From positions 124,001 to 188,000 of the forward strand of contig NZ_JAUHTQ010000001.1 in assembly GCF_030418165.1 (NCBI RefSeq): DNA of 64,000 nt, read 5' to 3'. The DNA is from Ureibacillus aquaedulcis. Its GTDB lineage: Bacteria; Bacillota; Bacilli; Bacillales_A; Planococcaceae. Below are positions 26,013-33,672 of this stretch, piece by piece. A model generated the notes under the pieces. It saw only the letters and a list, made by a program, of their open reading frames with translations. It did no database searches and was not told the origin of the DNA. Positions within the stretch are counted from its first letter, which is position 1. Each line of letters opens with the position of its first letter. A program made the position numbers and the translations under genes.

Positions 26013-26189
26013 ATGAAGGTGAATTGTTTTAAATGCCAATATTTCCGTGTGACATGGGATCAGCGTAATCCGAGATCTTGCACAGCGTATAATTTTAAAA
26101 CAAAGCAACTTCCTTCCGTTGTCGTAAAACAATCTTCGGGACTTGATTGTATGCAGTTTTTACCTAAACAAACACTGGGGGAGCGGTAG
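26013..26189 (+). CDS. Small cysteine-rich protein of 58 residues
   Basis: Short frame starting MKVNCFKCQYFRVTWDQRNP and ending LDCMQFLPKQTLGER. C5 and C8 form a CxxC pair, with further Cys at about 23 and 46, a pattern that suggests a small metal-binding protein. It stops 1 base before the ywdI start, so the two are almost certainly cotranscribed and coupled; an AGTAGGGAAG ribosome site precedes the ATG. I do not know a function for it. Confidence 0.75.
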   Translation: MKVNCFKCQYFRVTWDQRNPRSCTAYNFKTKQLPSVVVKQSSGLDCMQFLPKQTLGER

Positions 26190-26190
26190 T

Positions 26191-26505
26191 ATGATTTCTT
26201 ACCAAGCACTGTTACTAGAGATTGAACAACTTGCATCAAGTACTAAAAATCAACAGGATGAACAGTATATACGTGAACAATTAAGTGCAATCCGGGCACT
26301 ATGCAATGTAGCGTTGTCAAATGGAACGAATGTATTAGCAAAGGCACATAGTCCCGCCTCATCGGTGGCAGCTCATCCAGCTCAAAGTTTCCCATCCAGC
26401 CCGACAACAATGCAATCGCCTAATATAATTCAAAATACAAACTCCATAAACGGTGGAAAGCTAGAAGAAAATGACGCTAATGGGGAATCCATTTTCGATT
26501 TTTAG
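26191..26505 (+). CDS. ywdI: YwdI-like protein (DUF5327)
   Basis: Protein of 104 residues: a helical N-terminal half (MISYQALLLEIEQLASSTK ... REQLSAIRALCNVAL) with the pattern of B. subtilis YwdI, then a low-complexity Pro/Ser/Gln/Asn tail ending GESIFDF. GGGGGAG at 26177-26183 sits 7 bases before the ATG. Function unknown; its place between ung and ywdK matches B. subtilis. Confidence 0.78.
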   Translation: MISYQALLLEIEQLASSTKNQQDEQYIREQLSAIRALCNVALSNGTNVLAKAHSPASSVAAHPAQSFPSSPTTMQSPNIIQNTNSINGGKLEENDANGESIFDF

Positions 26506-26544
26506 ATTGGGCAATATTCTAAGCTTGATGGTGGAGGATTTGCC

Positions 26545-26616
26545 TTGCGCGTATCAACTATAGAAAAAGTTAGGCAGGCACAACTAAAAGTAATACATAG
26601 AGATGAGGTTAAATAA
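26545..26616 (+). CDS. Possible 23-residue leader ORF before ywdK
   Basis: TTG start 7 bases after GGAGG (26533-26537) encodes a basic peptide, MRVSTIEKVRQAQLKVIHRD plus three residues. Its TAA overlaps the first base of the ywdK ATG (TAATG). The spacing and overlap suggest translational coupling, but the peptide may simply be a remnant. Confidence 0.4.
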   Translation: MRVSTIEKVRQAQLKVIHRDEVK

Positions 26617-26996
26617 TGAAAGGTTCAATTATTTCAGGTGCAATTCACGGACTTTTGGTAGTTGCATTAGGTGCATTTGGAGCACATGCTCTTGATAACG
26701 TACTCGATGAATATGGGATGGGGATTTGGGAAAAAGCAGTGCAGTACCAAATGTTCCACGCCATTGCTATCTTGGCTATCGGTATATTAATGAGCCCAAA
26801 ACTATTTGGTTCCATTAAACAGTTGAAAGCAGCAGCACTCTGCATGAACTTGGGGATTGTATTCTTTTCAGGAAGTCTTTATATTTTGGCGCTGTCAGGC
26901 ATAGGCGTTTTAGGCGCTATTACCCCAATAGGCGGAGTACTCTTCTTAACTGGTTGGATCCTTCTAATTATCTCCACACTAAAACATAATAATTAA
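26616..26996 (+). CDS. ywdK: DUF423 membrane protein (YwdK)
   Basis: Membrane protein of 126 residues with four hydrophobic segments and the DUF423 marks GAFGAHAL, AVQYQMFHAIAIL and FSGSLYILALSG. Members are conserved across bacteria with no proven role. Position matches B. subtilis ywdK. A weak terminator follows. Confidence 0.92.
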   Translation: MKGSIISGAIHGLLVVALGAFGAHALDNVLDEYGMGIWEKAVQYQMFHAIAILAIGILMSPKLFGSIKQLKAAALCMNLGIVFFSGSLYILALSGIGVLGAITPIGGVLFLTGWILLIISTLKHNN

Positions 26997-27008
26997 CACG
27001 GAAAATGA

Positions 27009-27040
27009 GAGTTACATGAGGAATCTTGTAATTCTTTTTT
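27009..27040 (+). terminator. Intrinsic terminator after ywdK
   Basis: Arms GAGTTACA and TGTAATTC (one G-U pair) followed by six T residues. Confidence 0.72.
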
Positions 27041-27206
27041 ATAATCAGAGCCTAAAGGCTAATAAGTTATTTTATTAATATTTAGAATTTACTAAAAAAA
27101 TATTCATACTTAATCCACCCAAAACATGATAAAGTTCTTATATCAGTAAAATTCAAGAACAATCAACATATATTGTTGAAACTGCCATAAGGAAAGGGGA
27201 AAATTT

Positions 27207-28391
27207 ATGGAACACTTGTTTACAATTTTGGGAAGCCATTATGACGAAATGGTTTCAATTCGTCGTTTCTTACATGAAAATCCTGAACTCTCATTCCAAG
27301 AAGTACATACACCGCTTTATATAGCGAACTACCACCGGAAACTAGGCCTAGAAGTACGTGAGGGTGTCGGTGGCCGGGGCGTTGTTGCGACGTTAAAGGG
27401 TGGGAAGCCTGGTAAAACGGTGGCGTTGCGTGCTGATTTTGACGCGCTTGCCATTCAGGAGCAAAATGATATTCCGTACAAGTCAAAAGTCGACGGCGTA
27501 ATGCATGCATGTGGTCACGATGGCCATACAGCAACCCTTCTGGTTTTAGCAAAAGCATTAGTAACCATGAAAGAAGAACTTCAAGGTAACATAGTATTTA
27601 TCCACCAATTTGCCGAAGAACTTGCTCCAGGAGGGGCAAAACCGATGATAGAGGACGGGTGCTTGGATGGAGTAGATGTTATCTTCGGTACGCATTTATG
27701 GGCTCCTACACCACTTGGAGACATACTTGTCCGTAATGGTGCCATTATGGCTGCGGCGGATCGCTTGGAAATTACGATTCAAGGAAAAGGGGGCCATGGG
27801 GCAGAGCCACATCAATCCGTGGACTCGATTTTAGTAGCTTCCCAATTTATTACGCAGCTTCAAACTGTCGTATCCAGAAGAATTGACCCATTAAAATCAG
27901 CCGTTGTCTCAATCGGGCATTTTGAAGCGATTAATCCTTTCAATGTAATTGCAGAAAAGGTTGAGTTAAAAGGAACAGTCCGTACTTTTGATGAAGAGGT
28001 ACGCACCCAGATTGAACATGAGATTGAGCGAATCCTTAAATCGGTTTGTGAAGGCTTCCATGCAACTTATGAATATGCTTTTACTAGGGGATATCCACCG
28101 GTTGTAAATCATAAAAAGGAAACACAATTTCTTGCGGATGTCGCTTGCCAACTTTCGGAAGTACACAATGTCATTGAATGTCCTCCGTTAATGGTTGGTG
28201 AAGATTTTGCGTATTATCTGGAAAAGGTGCCAGGAACGTTCTTTATAACAGGGGCAAAGGATCCGGCATGGAAGGAAGCCTATCCTCATCACCATGCACA
28301 ATTTAACTTTGATGAAAGAGCAATGTTAATTGCAGCAAAAACCCTCGGGCTAGCTACGTTAAAATACTTGAAGCAAAGCAAAAAAATATAA
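27207..28391 (+). CDS. M20 family amidohydrolase
   Basis: Zinc-dependent amidohydrolase of 394 residues of the M20D group, which includes hippurate, N-acyl-amino-acid and N-acetylcysteine deacylases. ALRADFDALAIQE, HACGHDGHTA (Cys/His metal ligands), HQFAEELAPGGAKPM and the late MVGEDFAYYLEKVPG are the metal and catalytic blocks; KGKGGHGAEPHQSVD-like residues start the dimerisation domain. It is monocistronic with an AAAGGGG ribosome site. Substrate cannot be read from sequence. Confidence 0.87.
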   Translation: MEHLFTILGSHYDEMVSIRRFLHENPELSFQEVHTPLYIANYHRKLGLEVREGVGGRGVVATLKGGKPGKTVALRADFDALAIQEQNDIPYKSKVDGVMHACGHDGHTATLLVLAKALVTMKEELQGNIVFIHQFAEELAPGGAKPMIEDGCLDGVDVIFGTHLWAPTPLGDILVRNGAIMAAADRLEITIQGKGGHGAEPHQSVDSILVASQFITQLQTVVSRRIDPLKSAVVSIGHFEAINPFNVIAEKVELKGTVRTFDEEVRTQIEHEIERILKSVCEGFHATYEYAFTRGYPPVVNHKKETQFLADVACQLSEVHNVIECPPLMVGEDFAYYLEKVPGTFFITGAKDPAWKEAYPHHHAQFNFDERAMLIAAKTLGLATLKYLKQSKKI

Positions 28392-28415
28392 TTCCCTGAT
28401 TCTTAACGAAAAAAT

Positions 28416-28442
28416 ATCCACTTCTTCAAGGGAGAAGTGGAT
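28416..28442 (-). terminator. Terminator after gerQ (works toward the minus strand)
   Basis: Stem ATCCACTTCT and its complement with a 7-base loop; on the minus strand it is followed by ATTTTTTCG. It lies 48 bases past the gerQ stop. Confidence 0.72.
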
Positions 28443-28447
28443 TCGGG

Positions 28448-28481
28448 AGTGTAGCCAATTTATTTTGTCTACACTTTTTTT
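28448..28481 (+). terminator. Terminator after the M20 gene
   Basis: Arms AGTGTAG and CTACACT with a 14-base loop, followed by seven T residues. Confidence 0.75.
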
Positions 28482-28489
28482 ATGGCTTT

Positions 28490-29014
28490 TTATCTTAGTG
28501 GTAAAGGAGATCCTGGCAGGTATGTCAATGGTTCAGTAAACTCTGCGAAATCAAAGTAAATCATAGGGAACAAGTAATAATGACCTGTACCTTCTTCAGC
28601 AATAATTGCATGATCACGGCCTGCCTCAACGATTACCCCAGTAACCACTCTGGTAGTGCCCCCATCCTGGTTTTCGCCCACTTGACCTGAAGGAATCGTA
28701 AAATAAAAAGTACCTATTTTTCCACGGTTTAATCTTAAAATATTTTCGATATACGATTCTTCACGAAAAGTTGTTGCCGTTCCGTTTCTCAACATAGGAT
28801 TTATCATACCTTGTGATGTACCTTGACCTGGAGGAGTCATCATTTGCCCACCTGGAAATTGACCATAAGTATTTTGACCTGAAGGAAGGCCAAAAGGAAA
28901 CTGTCCCGAAGGAAACTGTCCTGAAGGAAACTGACCAGTATTGAACTGTCCAGTTGTTGATGGATACGTTTGTTGCCCATTTTGACTCGTTTGACCCCAA
29001 TTATGATATGTCAA
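28490..29014 (-). CDS. gerQ: Spore coat/germination protein GerQ
   Basis: Protein of 174 residues. The first 70 residues are Gln/Gly/Pro-rich with GQFPSG-type tandem repeats (a Gln-rich zone cross-linked by transglutaminase in B. subtilis GerQ). The conserved domain follows: EESYIENILRLNRGKIGTFY, then VIVEAGRDHAIIAEEGTGHYYLFPMIYFDFAEF. GerQ sits in the spore coat and is needed to place and use the cortex lytic enzyme CwlJ. Translation starts at a TTG (29012-29014 complement) after an AAAGGGTG site. A decayed cwlJ lies just upstream in the same direction. Confidence 0.92.
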   Translation of the reverse strand: MTYHNWGQTSQNGQQTYPSTTGQFNTGQFPSGQFPSGQFPFGLPSGQNTYGQFPGGQMMTPPGQGTSQGMINPMLRNGTATTFREESYIENILRLNRGKIGTFYFTIPSGQVGENQDGGTTRVVTGVIVEAGRDHAIIAEEGTGHYYLFPMIYFDFAEFTEPLTYLPGSPLPLR

Positions 29015-29015
29015 A

Positions 29016-29342
29016 AAAAAACACCCTTTCCTATTTTTTTGATTTTCGGTTTAATAGCAGTTAGACATCGGATAGCCTGTGGATGCAGTGAAAAGAAGCA
29101 GCAAGAATGATAGCTTCCCGTTTTACAGTGATGACTCAAACGGGTTGGGCAATTCCCAGTCGTCATGAAAAAACACCATAACCTTTTTTGGGATTGGAAG
29201 CGTTTCGCCCTTAATACACGGATAGCACTAAAAAGCGTACCAACAACATGTTTAATTTTTTATCTCCTTTTGCTCCATCGCACATTAACCGTGCAAGGAA
29301 GGATACTTGAGCATCATGGCTGATAAAACAGCTATATGACAT
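29016..29342 (-). pseudogene. cwlJ: Decayed cwlJ (spore cortex-lytic enzyme) upstream of gerQ
   Basis: The minus strand keeps two pieces of a CwlJ-like SleB-domain protein. The 5' piece (29342-29211) reads HDAQVSFLARLMCDGAKGD then KKLNMLLV, matching the CwlJ start pattern (DVxLxARLLRAEAEGEGxxGMLLVGN), then hits a stop. The 3' piece, in another frame (about 29209-29040), reads LWCFFMTTGNCPT...KTGSYHSCCFFSLHPQAIRC, matching LWFFxPxGxCPxTWYNQxNTGRYKxHCFFxPxxxxC. The middle of the domain and its catalytic region are missing. GAGGAGGT survives at the original start. cwlJ-gerQ is a known gene order in Bacillus cereus relatives. Confidence 0.8.
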
Positions 29343-29567
29343 ACCTCCTCATAACACTTTATGCATTTGTTCCCATTTAAGAATAAAAATCCATAAAAAA
29401 TCGCCCATGTTTTTAATGTATGTAGAATGGGATAAAGAGTTCTTATATTTTGTATAAATTTATCGAATTTTTAATAAAATGAGTGTAGAGAATGTTCAAG
29501 ATTTTTTCATTAGACGACTTATAAAAGGGGAATCTTAATCTAAAAATAGGATATAGGGGTTGGTCCT

Positions 29568-29750
29568 GTGCGATTGGGTATCTGGGTCTCGATAGTCTTC
29601 AGTGCGATAATTTCCTTTATTATCGCAAGTATTTACAAGCAGCCATTGCATTGGTATCTATTTGTTTTAATAATCTTTATCGGATTTTTTATCCATACGA
29701 TTATCTTGATATTAAGAACAAAAGAAGAACAAGAAAAAAACGAGGCGTAG
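29568..29750 (+). CDS. Small two-helix membrane protein
   Basis: Protein of 60 residues with hydrophobic segments at about 4-21 and 28-49 and a charged tail (RTKEEQEKNEA). A GTG start follows an AGGGG site. The layout resembles other short Bacillales membrane proteins near this locus (DUF4229-like in appearance), but I cannot name a family. Its stop codon lies inside the left arm of a terminator. Confidence 0.62.
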   Translation: MRLGIWVSIVFSAIISFIIASIYKQPLHWYLFVLIIFIGFFIHTIILILRTKEEQEKNEA

Positions 29751-29783
29751 GAATCGAATACTTTCGGTTACGTCTCGTTTTTC
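29739..29783 (+). terminator. Intrinsic terminator overlapping the small membrane gene end
   Basis: Arms AACGAGGCGTA and TACGTCTCGTT (one mismatch pair) followed by a T run. Confidence 0.82.
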
Positions 29784-29844
29784 TTAATATCTAGCTGCGA
29801 GTGCTAGCTCCTCGCGCAACTAGGATCGTCGGCAAGGATTAGAA

Positions 29845-30045
29845 AGCTTGGCTGATTGCAAAGGATTTTGGCAATCAGCCTTAGTTGCACTTATGCAGAC
29901 CAGGGAGGTATCTGCCTTTTCTAGTCTGCCAAAAGCGTCCTTTTGTCGATTCTTCCGTCGCACAAGGATGTGCAAATGCAGACGATGCAACAGGAAGTTG
30001 CGTTTTCATCGACGCGGAGTCTTTCGCGAGCACCCTCCGCTTTTC
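29845..30045. repeat. GC-richer intergenic region of clustered hairpins
   Basis: No gene. It holds a GGCTGATTGC/GCAATCAGCC hairpin (29851-29880), a GCAGAC/GTCTGC stem (about 29894-29930) and two short hairpins 27 bases apart: GCACAAGGATGTGC (29960-29973) and GCAACAGGAAGTTGC (29987-30001). It ends in a GCGGAG/CTCCGC stem next to the hemQ stop that may terminate hemQ. The mini-hairpin pair resembles the one at 33352-33394. Confidence 0.55.
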
Positions 30046-30048
30046 TTA

Positions 30049-30801
30049 TTATTTAACTGTTAAGAAAGTTGTTAGTTTGTCGTTATCCAATAGATTTCCA
30101 ACTAGGAACTCGCCAAATTCTCCGTACCTTGCAGATACTTCATCAAAGCGCATTTCATAAACGATTTTTTTGAATTGAAGCATATCCTCGGAGAATAATG
30201 TTACGCCCCACTCATGATCATCGAGTCCGACTGAACCAGTAATGATTTGTTTAATCTTGCCAGCATAGCTGCGGCCGATAAGACCATGTGAATGCATTAA
30301 CTTGCGGCGTTCTTCCATATCCAGCATGTACCAGTTATCGTTGCCTTCACGACGCTTGTCCATAGGATAGAAGCAAACATATTTTGTACGTGGCAATTCT
30401 GGGTACAGTCTTGCACGGACATGTGGATTTTGGTAAGGATCTTCATCAGAATCTTTCGCTAAGTAGTTCGAAAGCTCAACTACAGAGACATAAGAATATG
30501 TTGGCACTGTAAAATCAGCAATCGCCAATTTATTAAATTCCGCCTCTAATTCTTGCAGTTCCTCCGGAGTTTCACGCAGAATCATAAGCATAAAATCAGC
30601 TTTTTGCCCGATAATTGAATAAAACGCATGAGAACCTGTTTTAGCAACATGTGCTTCATTTAGTTTTTCTAAATATTGTACGAACTCATCGACTGCTTTT
30701 GTGCGTTCTTCTTGAGAAACTAATTTCCAGGAAGTCCAGTCGATCGCTCTGAAATCATGTAAACAGTACCAGCCATCTAATGTAATTGCTGCTTCATTCA
30801 T
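30049..30801 (-). CDS. hemQ: Coproheme decarboxylase HemQ (ChdC)
   Basis: Chlorite-dismutase-fold protein of 250 residues that turns coproheme into heme b with peroxide, the last step of the Gram-positive coproporphyrin-dependent pathway. The radical tyrosine Y145 ([12 protein letters not shown]) and the proximal heme ligand H172 ([10 protein letters not shown]) are both present at the usual numbers. The ribosome site AAGGAG is 9 bases before the ATG. A Fur-box-like sequence lies in the 5' region. Divergent from lipL. Confidence 0.95.
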   Translation of the reverse strand: MNEAAITLDGWYCLHDFRAIDWTSWKLVSQEERTKAVDEFVQYLEKLNEAHVAKTGSHAFYSIIGQKADFMLMILRETPEELQELEAEFNKLAIADFTVPTYSYVSVVELSNYLAKDSDEDPYQNPHVRARLYPELPRTKYVCFYPMDKRREGNDNWYMLDMEERRKLMHSHGLIGRSYAGKIKQIITGSVGLDDHEWGVTLFSEDMLQFKKIVYEMRFDEVSARYGEFGEFLVGNLLDNDKLTTFLTVK

Positions 30802-30819
30802 TTGATAACACTCCTTAAT

Positions 30820-30834
30820 TGATAATCATTCACA
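30820..30834 (-). promoter_or_regulatory. Possible Fur box before hemQ
   Basis: TGATAATCATTCACA matches the Bacillus Fur 7-1-7 pattern TGATAATnATTATCA fully on one half and in part on the other. It lies between the probable start of transcription and the hemQ ribosome site. Weak evidence. Confidence 0.3.
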
Positions 30835-31078
30835 AGTATCTTAGCACAAAATCAAAATAATTCCTTGTAAGAAAGGGCACATATTGTGGAAATTCACTAA
30901 TTTGACAAGAGTGGGCAGTTTAATCCCAATATGAGTATGCCATTTAAAATTGGCTTAATTCAGTAATCCACCAAAAGGGGCAACTTTGGAAAAACAATAA
31001 ATTGGATTTGATGGACTTAATCTTTTTCGTGTATGCTTATCTTAGTATTCACCAACCGATTAAAAGGAGTAACAACCT

Positions 31079-31912
31079 ATGCATCCTTTATTACAACAAG
31101 ATACATGGCGTTTTATCGATCAATCAATCACGATGAAAGCTCGGACGCCACTTGAGTCATTCGCGATGGATGACACACTTTGCGAATTGGTCGGACAATT
31201 GCAATCACACCCAGCCGTTCGAACTTGGGTTCACCATAATACAGTAGTTCTTGGCATCCAAGATCACCGATTGCCGTACGTTCAAGAGGGAATCCAATAC
31301 TTGCATTCTAGAAACTATCAAGCCATTGTTCGCAATTCCGGCGGGCTAGCCGTAGTGTTGGATAGTGGTGTGCTAAACATTTCCATTATCCTTTCAGAAC
31401 GGGTAGGAGCCATTAACATAAATGAAGGCTATGACGTAATGGTAGACCTTATTAAGCTGCTATTCCCTGAAGCTTGCGATAAAATAAAAGCTTATGAAAT
31501 TATCGGATCTTATTGTCCTGGTTCCTACGATTTAAGTATTGATGGAAAGAAATTTGCCGGTATTTCGCAACGCCGTCTCAGACAGGGCATTGCAGTTCAA
31601 ATTTACCTTTGTATTGAAGGCAGCGGTAGTGAACGCGCAAGACTAATAAGGGATTTTTATGCCATTAGCTTAAAAGAAGAACAAACGAAATTTGCTTTTC
31701 CTAAAATTCAGCCTGAAGTCATGGCTAGCTTGAGTGAATTATTGGATAAACCCTTAACAGTTCAGGATACAGTTTTCAGACTGCAAGCTGTATTAAGTCA
31801 ATTAAGTAATCAAAATATTGCTCAATCATTTAATGAAAAAGAATTGGAGCTTTATACTTTCTATCTAAATCGCGTCCTTGAGCGAAATGAAAAAATGCTC
31901 TATAAGAAATAA
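31079..31912 (+). CDS. lipL: Octanoyl-[GcvH]:protein N-octanoyltransferase LipL
   Basis: Lipoyltransferase-fold amidotransferase of 277 residues that moves octanoyl from GcvH to E2 subunits in Bacillus-type lipoate synthesis. Marks are VRNSGGLAVVLDSGVLNISI, the active-site C146 in IIGSYCPGSYDLS and KKFAGISQRRLRQG with the conserved Lys. B. subtilis LipL (YwfL) lies close to hemQ as here. AAAGGAG precedes the ATG. Confidence 0.93.
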   Translation: MHPLLQQDTWRFIDQSITMKARTPLESFAMDDTLCELVGQLQSHPAVRTWVHHNTVVLGIQDHRLPYVQEGIQYLHSRNYQAIVRNSGGLAVVLDSGVLNISIILSERVGAININEGYDVMVDLIKLLFPEACDKIKAYEIIGSYCPGSYDLSIDGKKFAGISQRRLRQGIAVQIYLCIEGSGSERARLIRDFYAISLKEEQTKFAFPKIQPEVMASLSELLDKPLTVQDTVFRLQAVLSQLSNQNIAQSFNEKELELYTFYLNRVLERNEKMLYKK

Positions 31913-31926
31913 GATTCATATGTAGG

Positions 31927-31970
31927 GAAAAACGTGAATGTGCTTAATTCGGCACATCCACGTTTTCTTT
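31927..31970. terminator. Shared terminator between lipL and rsfA
   Basis: Stem AAAACGTGaATGTGC and GCACATcCACGTTTT with T-rich tails on both strands. The rsfA stop codon lies in the loop region, so the two converging genes share it. Confidence 0.85.
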
Positions 31971-32606
31971 TTCGCTATTGCCAGTTGTATAGTTTGCAAC
32001 CAGGTTACCATTCTTCTCCATCTTAAAAACAGGAGCAACGCGGTTATCCTCTTCGTCGAGGGTTACTAGTCTACGAGCACGATTCATAATTTGTACAAAT
32101 TGCTCATAATCTTCGCGAATTTCTTTATTCTCTTGTTCTAGTCGTTTCAATTGGCGTTCTAATTCTTTTATTTTTTCAGTTGATGTATTTGCAATATGGC
32201 GCCATTTTGTTGCTTCCATATCGTTGCCGCCTTGATGCTGTAAACGCAGTAAATAGGCAATGACAATGTCCAGATTTAAAGCCGATAAGGAGAGCGATTT
32301 TGTTTCTTCTGCTGGTTGTGCGCCTGGCAGCAAGTAAACACTCTGTGTACGGCGTCTACCATTCATTCCCAACACTCTCATTCTTTCTTTTCTTTCCTTT
32401 TTTGCCTCAGCTAATTGTTTTTCATATAAGCGACGCACAACAGCATTCCATCGGAAACCACAGGCAGCGGCTGTTCGGTTTAACGCATCACCAGCTTCCT
32501 CAAAGGCATTTAACTGGGTACTTCCTTCTTTAACATGTCGAATAACCGCCTCAGCTAATAATTCGTCGTTTTCTTTTAACCAAGCATCTTGTCTAACTTT
32601 GACCAT
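31944..32606 (-). CDS. rsfA: RsfA-family prespore transcription regulator
   Basis: DNA-binding protein of 220 residues of the RsfA family. The Myb/SANT-like N-terminal domain is RQDAWLKENDELLAEAVIRH...ALNRTAAACGFRWNAVVRRLY; a coiled coil rich in Glu/Lys/Gln covers about residues 130-175. B. subtilis RsfA tunes SigF-dependent genes in the forespore. I chose ATG 32606, 9 bases after AGGAGG; the frame runs 22 codons further up without a good site. Neighbours lipL and ywfO match B. subtilis. Confidence 0.9.
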   Translation of the reverse strand: MVKVRQDAWLKENDELLAEAVIRHVKEGSTQLNAFEEAGDALNRTAAACGFRWNAVVRRLYEKQLAEAKKERKERMRVLGMNGRRRTQSVYLLPGAQPAEETKSLSLSALNLDIVIAYLLRLQHQGGNDMEATKWRHIANTSTEKIKELERQLKRLEQENKEIREDYEQFVQIMNRARRLVTLDEEDNRVAPVFKMEKNGNLVANYTTGNSEKENVDVPN

Positions 32607-32926
32607 TTTTTTAAACCTCCTGTAAAGTTCATAGTTTTGTTTATTTGTTTGTTCAAAACTTATAGTGTCCAAGAAGTTCCAATTTTATTCAAATATTTTC
32701 AATCTATATATTAAATTCGTCTTTTTTACTCTTTTAGGAGTGTGATGTGAATTAAAGATATTTATAGAAAAGGCAGGAACAGATTAGACCTTTGATTGAT
32801 AATTATTATTTTTACTTGATGATGACTGTTTGCTTAGGCTAAAATATCTGTTAGATTAAAAAGTAAATCGGGACAATAGTTTGCGGAAAAGTAAAGACAT
32901 CATCAGTAGAAAGGGTTGTTGGCAAA

Positions 32927-33151
32927 ATGGCAAACGAATTCAAAGTTTGCGATGAATGTCAGGCCGTTAATTTAAAAACGTTAATTCCTAAGTTAAAAGA
33001 ATTAGATCCAGAAGCGACGATTGAAATTGGCTGTCATTCATATTGTGGTCCGGGACGCAAAAAAACATTTACGTTCGTAAATGGGCGACCAGTAAATGCA
33101 TTAACCGAAGAAGAGTTGATGGAGAAAGTAATAGGAAAACTAAAAAAATAA
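32927..33151 (+). CDS. DUF1450 protein (YuzB-like)
   Basis: Protein of 74 residues of the DUF1450 family. It has the characteristic [14 protein letters not shown] start and the [24 protein letters not shown] core, giving Cys residues at about 8, 11, 36 and 40 that could bind metal or an Fe-S cluster. Function unknown. The ribosome site (AAAGGG, 12 or so bases off) is weak. A terminator follows at once. Confidence 0.87.
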   Translation: MANEFKVCDECQAVNLKTLIPKLKELDPEATIEIGCHSYCGPGRKKTFTFVNGRPVNALTEEELMEKVIGKLKK

Positions 33152-33155
33152 TGAA

Positions 33156-33192
33156 AGAAAGCTACCTTCCAACAGGGAAGGTGGCTTTTTTG
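33156..33192 (+). terminator. Intrinsic terminator after the DUF1450 gene
   Basis: Stem AAAGCTACCTTCC and GGAAGGTGGCTTT with a 5-base loop and T run. Confidence 0.92.
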
Positions 33193-33672
33193 AATTCTTA
33201 TTTAGGATTTGGAATTATAACCTCTACTAATATTGGAAGCTGCTGCTGAAAAAGAAACCGCAGCCTACTATGTAAGCTGCGTACTAACTCAAGAAGCCTT
33301 GGAAGTAGTTAGAAAGTAGGGCGGGTGTTTACATAAGCCGTTGACAAAAGCGCAACATCGTGTTGCATTGTCACCATGACCAACGTCGTGTTGGCCTCTA
33401 AGACAAGTCGTAGATTCAACAGGTTGGCTCGAGCTGCTTGTGGCTTAGACCGCTCAACAAAATAATACTTTATTAGTAATTCATATTGTACAGTCTTTAT
33501 TAGCTTAAAAATTAGCCACATTTCAATCCCGATTTCTCTACTTAAAACTAGTCTAGTATGATAAAAATCCACCAACATGTTTTCTTTTCTAGTAATTTAG
33601 TGGGTGTTTGATGTAATTCATTAAAAACTCTCATATAATAAAGGGTAAGTAATAGAGAGTGAGGTGCGGACT
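33193..33672. other. Gene-free stretch with paired mini-hairpins
   Basis: No convincing gene. It contains GCAACATCGTGTTGC (33352-33366) and CCAACGTCGTGTTGG (33380-33394), 28 bases apart, then a GC-richer run to about 33450. A 28-codon frame (TTG 33234 to TAG 33319) lacks a ribosome site. The promoter of the HD-domain gene probably lies near 33630-33650. Confidence 0.5.

Noticed and set aside
29885-30160. Plus-strand frames opposite the end of hemQ
   Set aside because: No ribosome site, overlap with a recognised gene, and composition set by intergenic hairpins.
33234-33319. 28-codon frame starting TTG and ending in TAG
   Set aside because: Protein-like by eye but lacks a ribosome site and sits between a terminator and a gene-free region; not supported.
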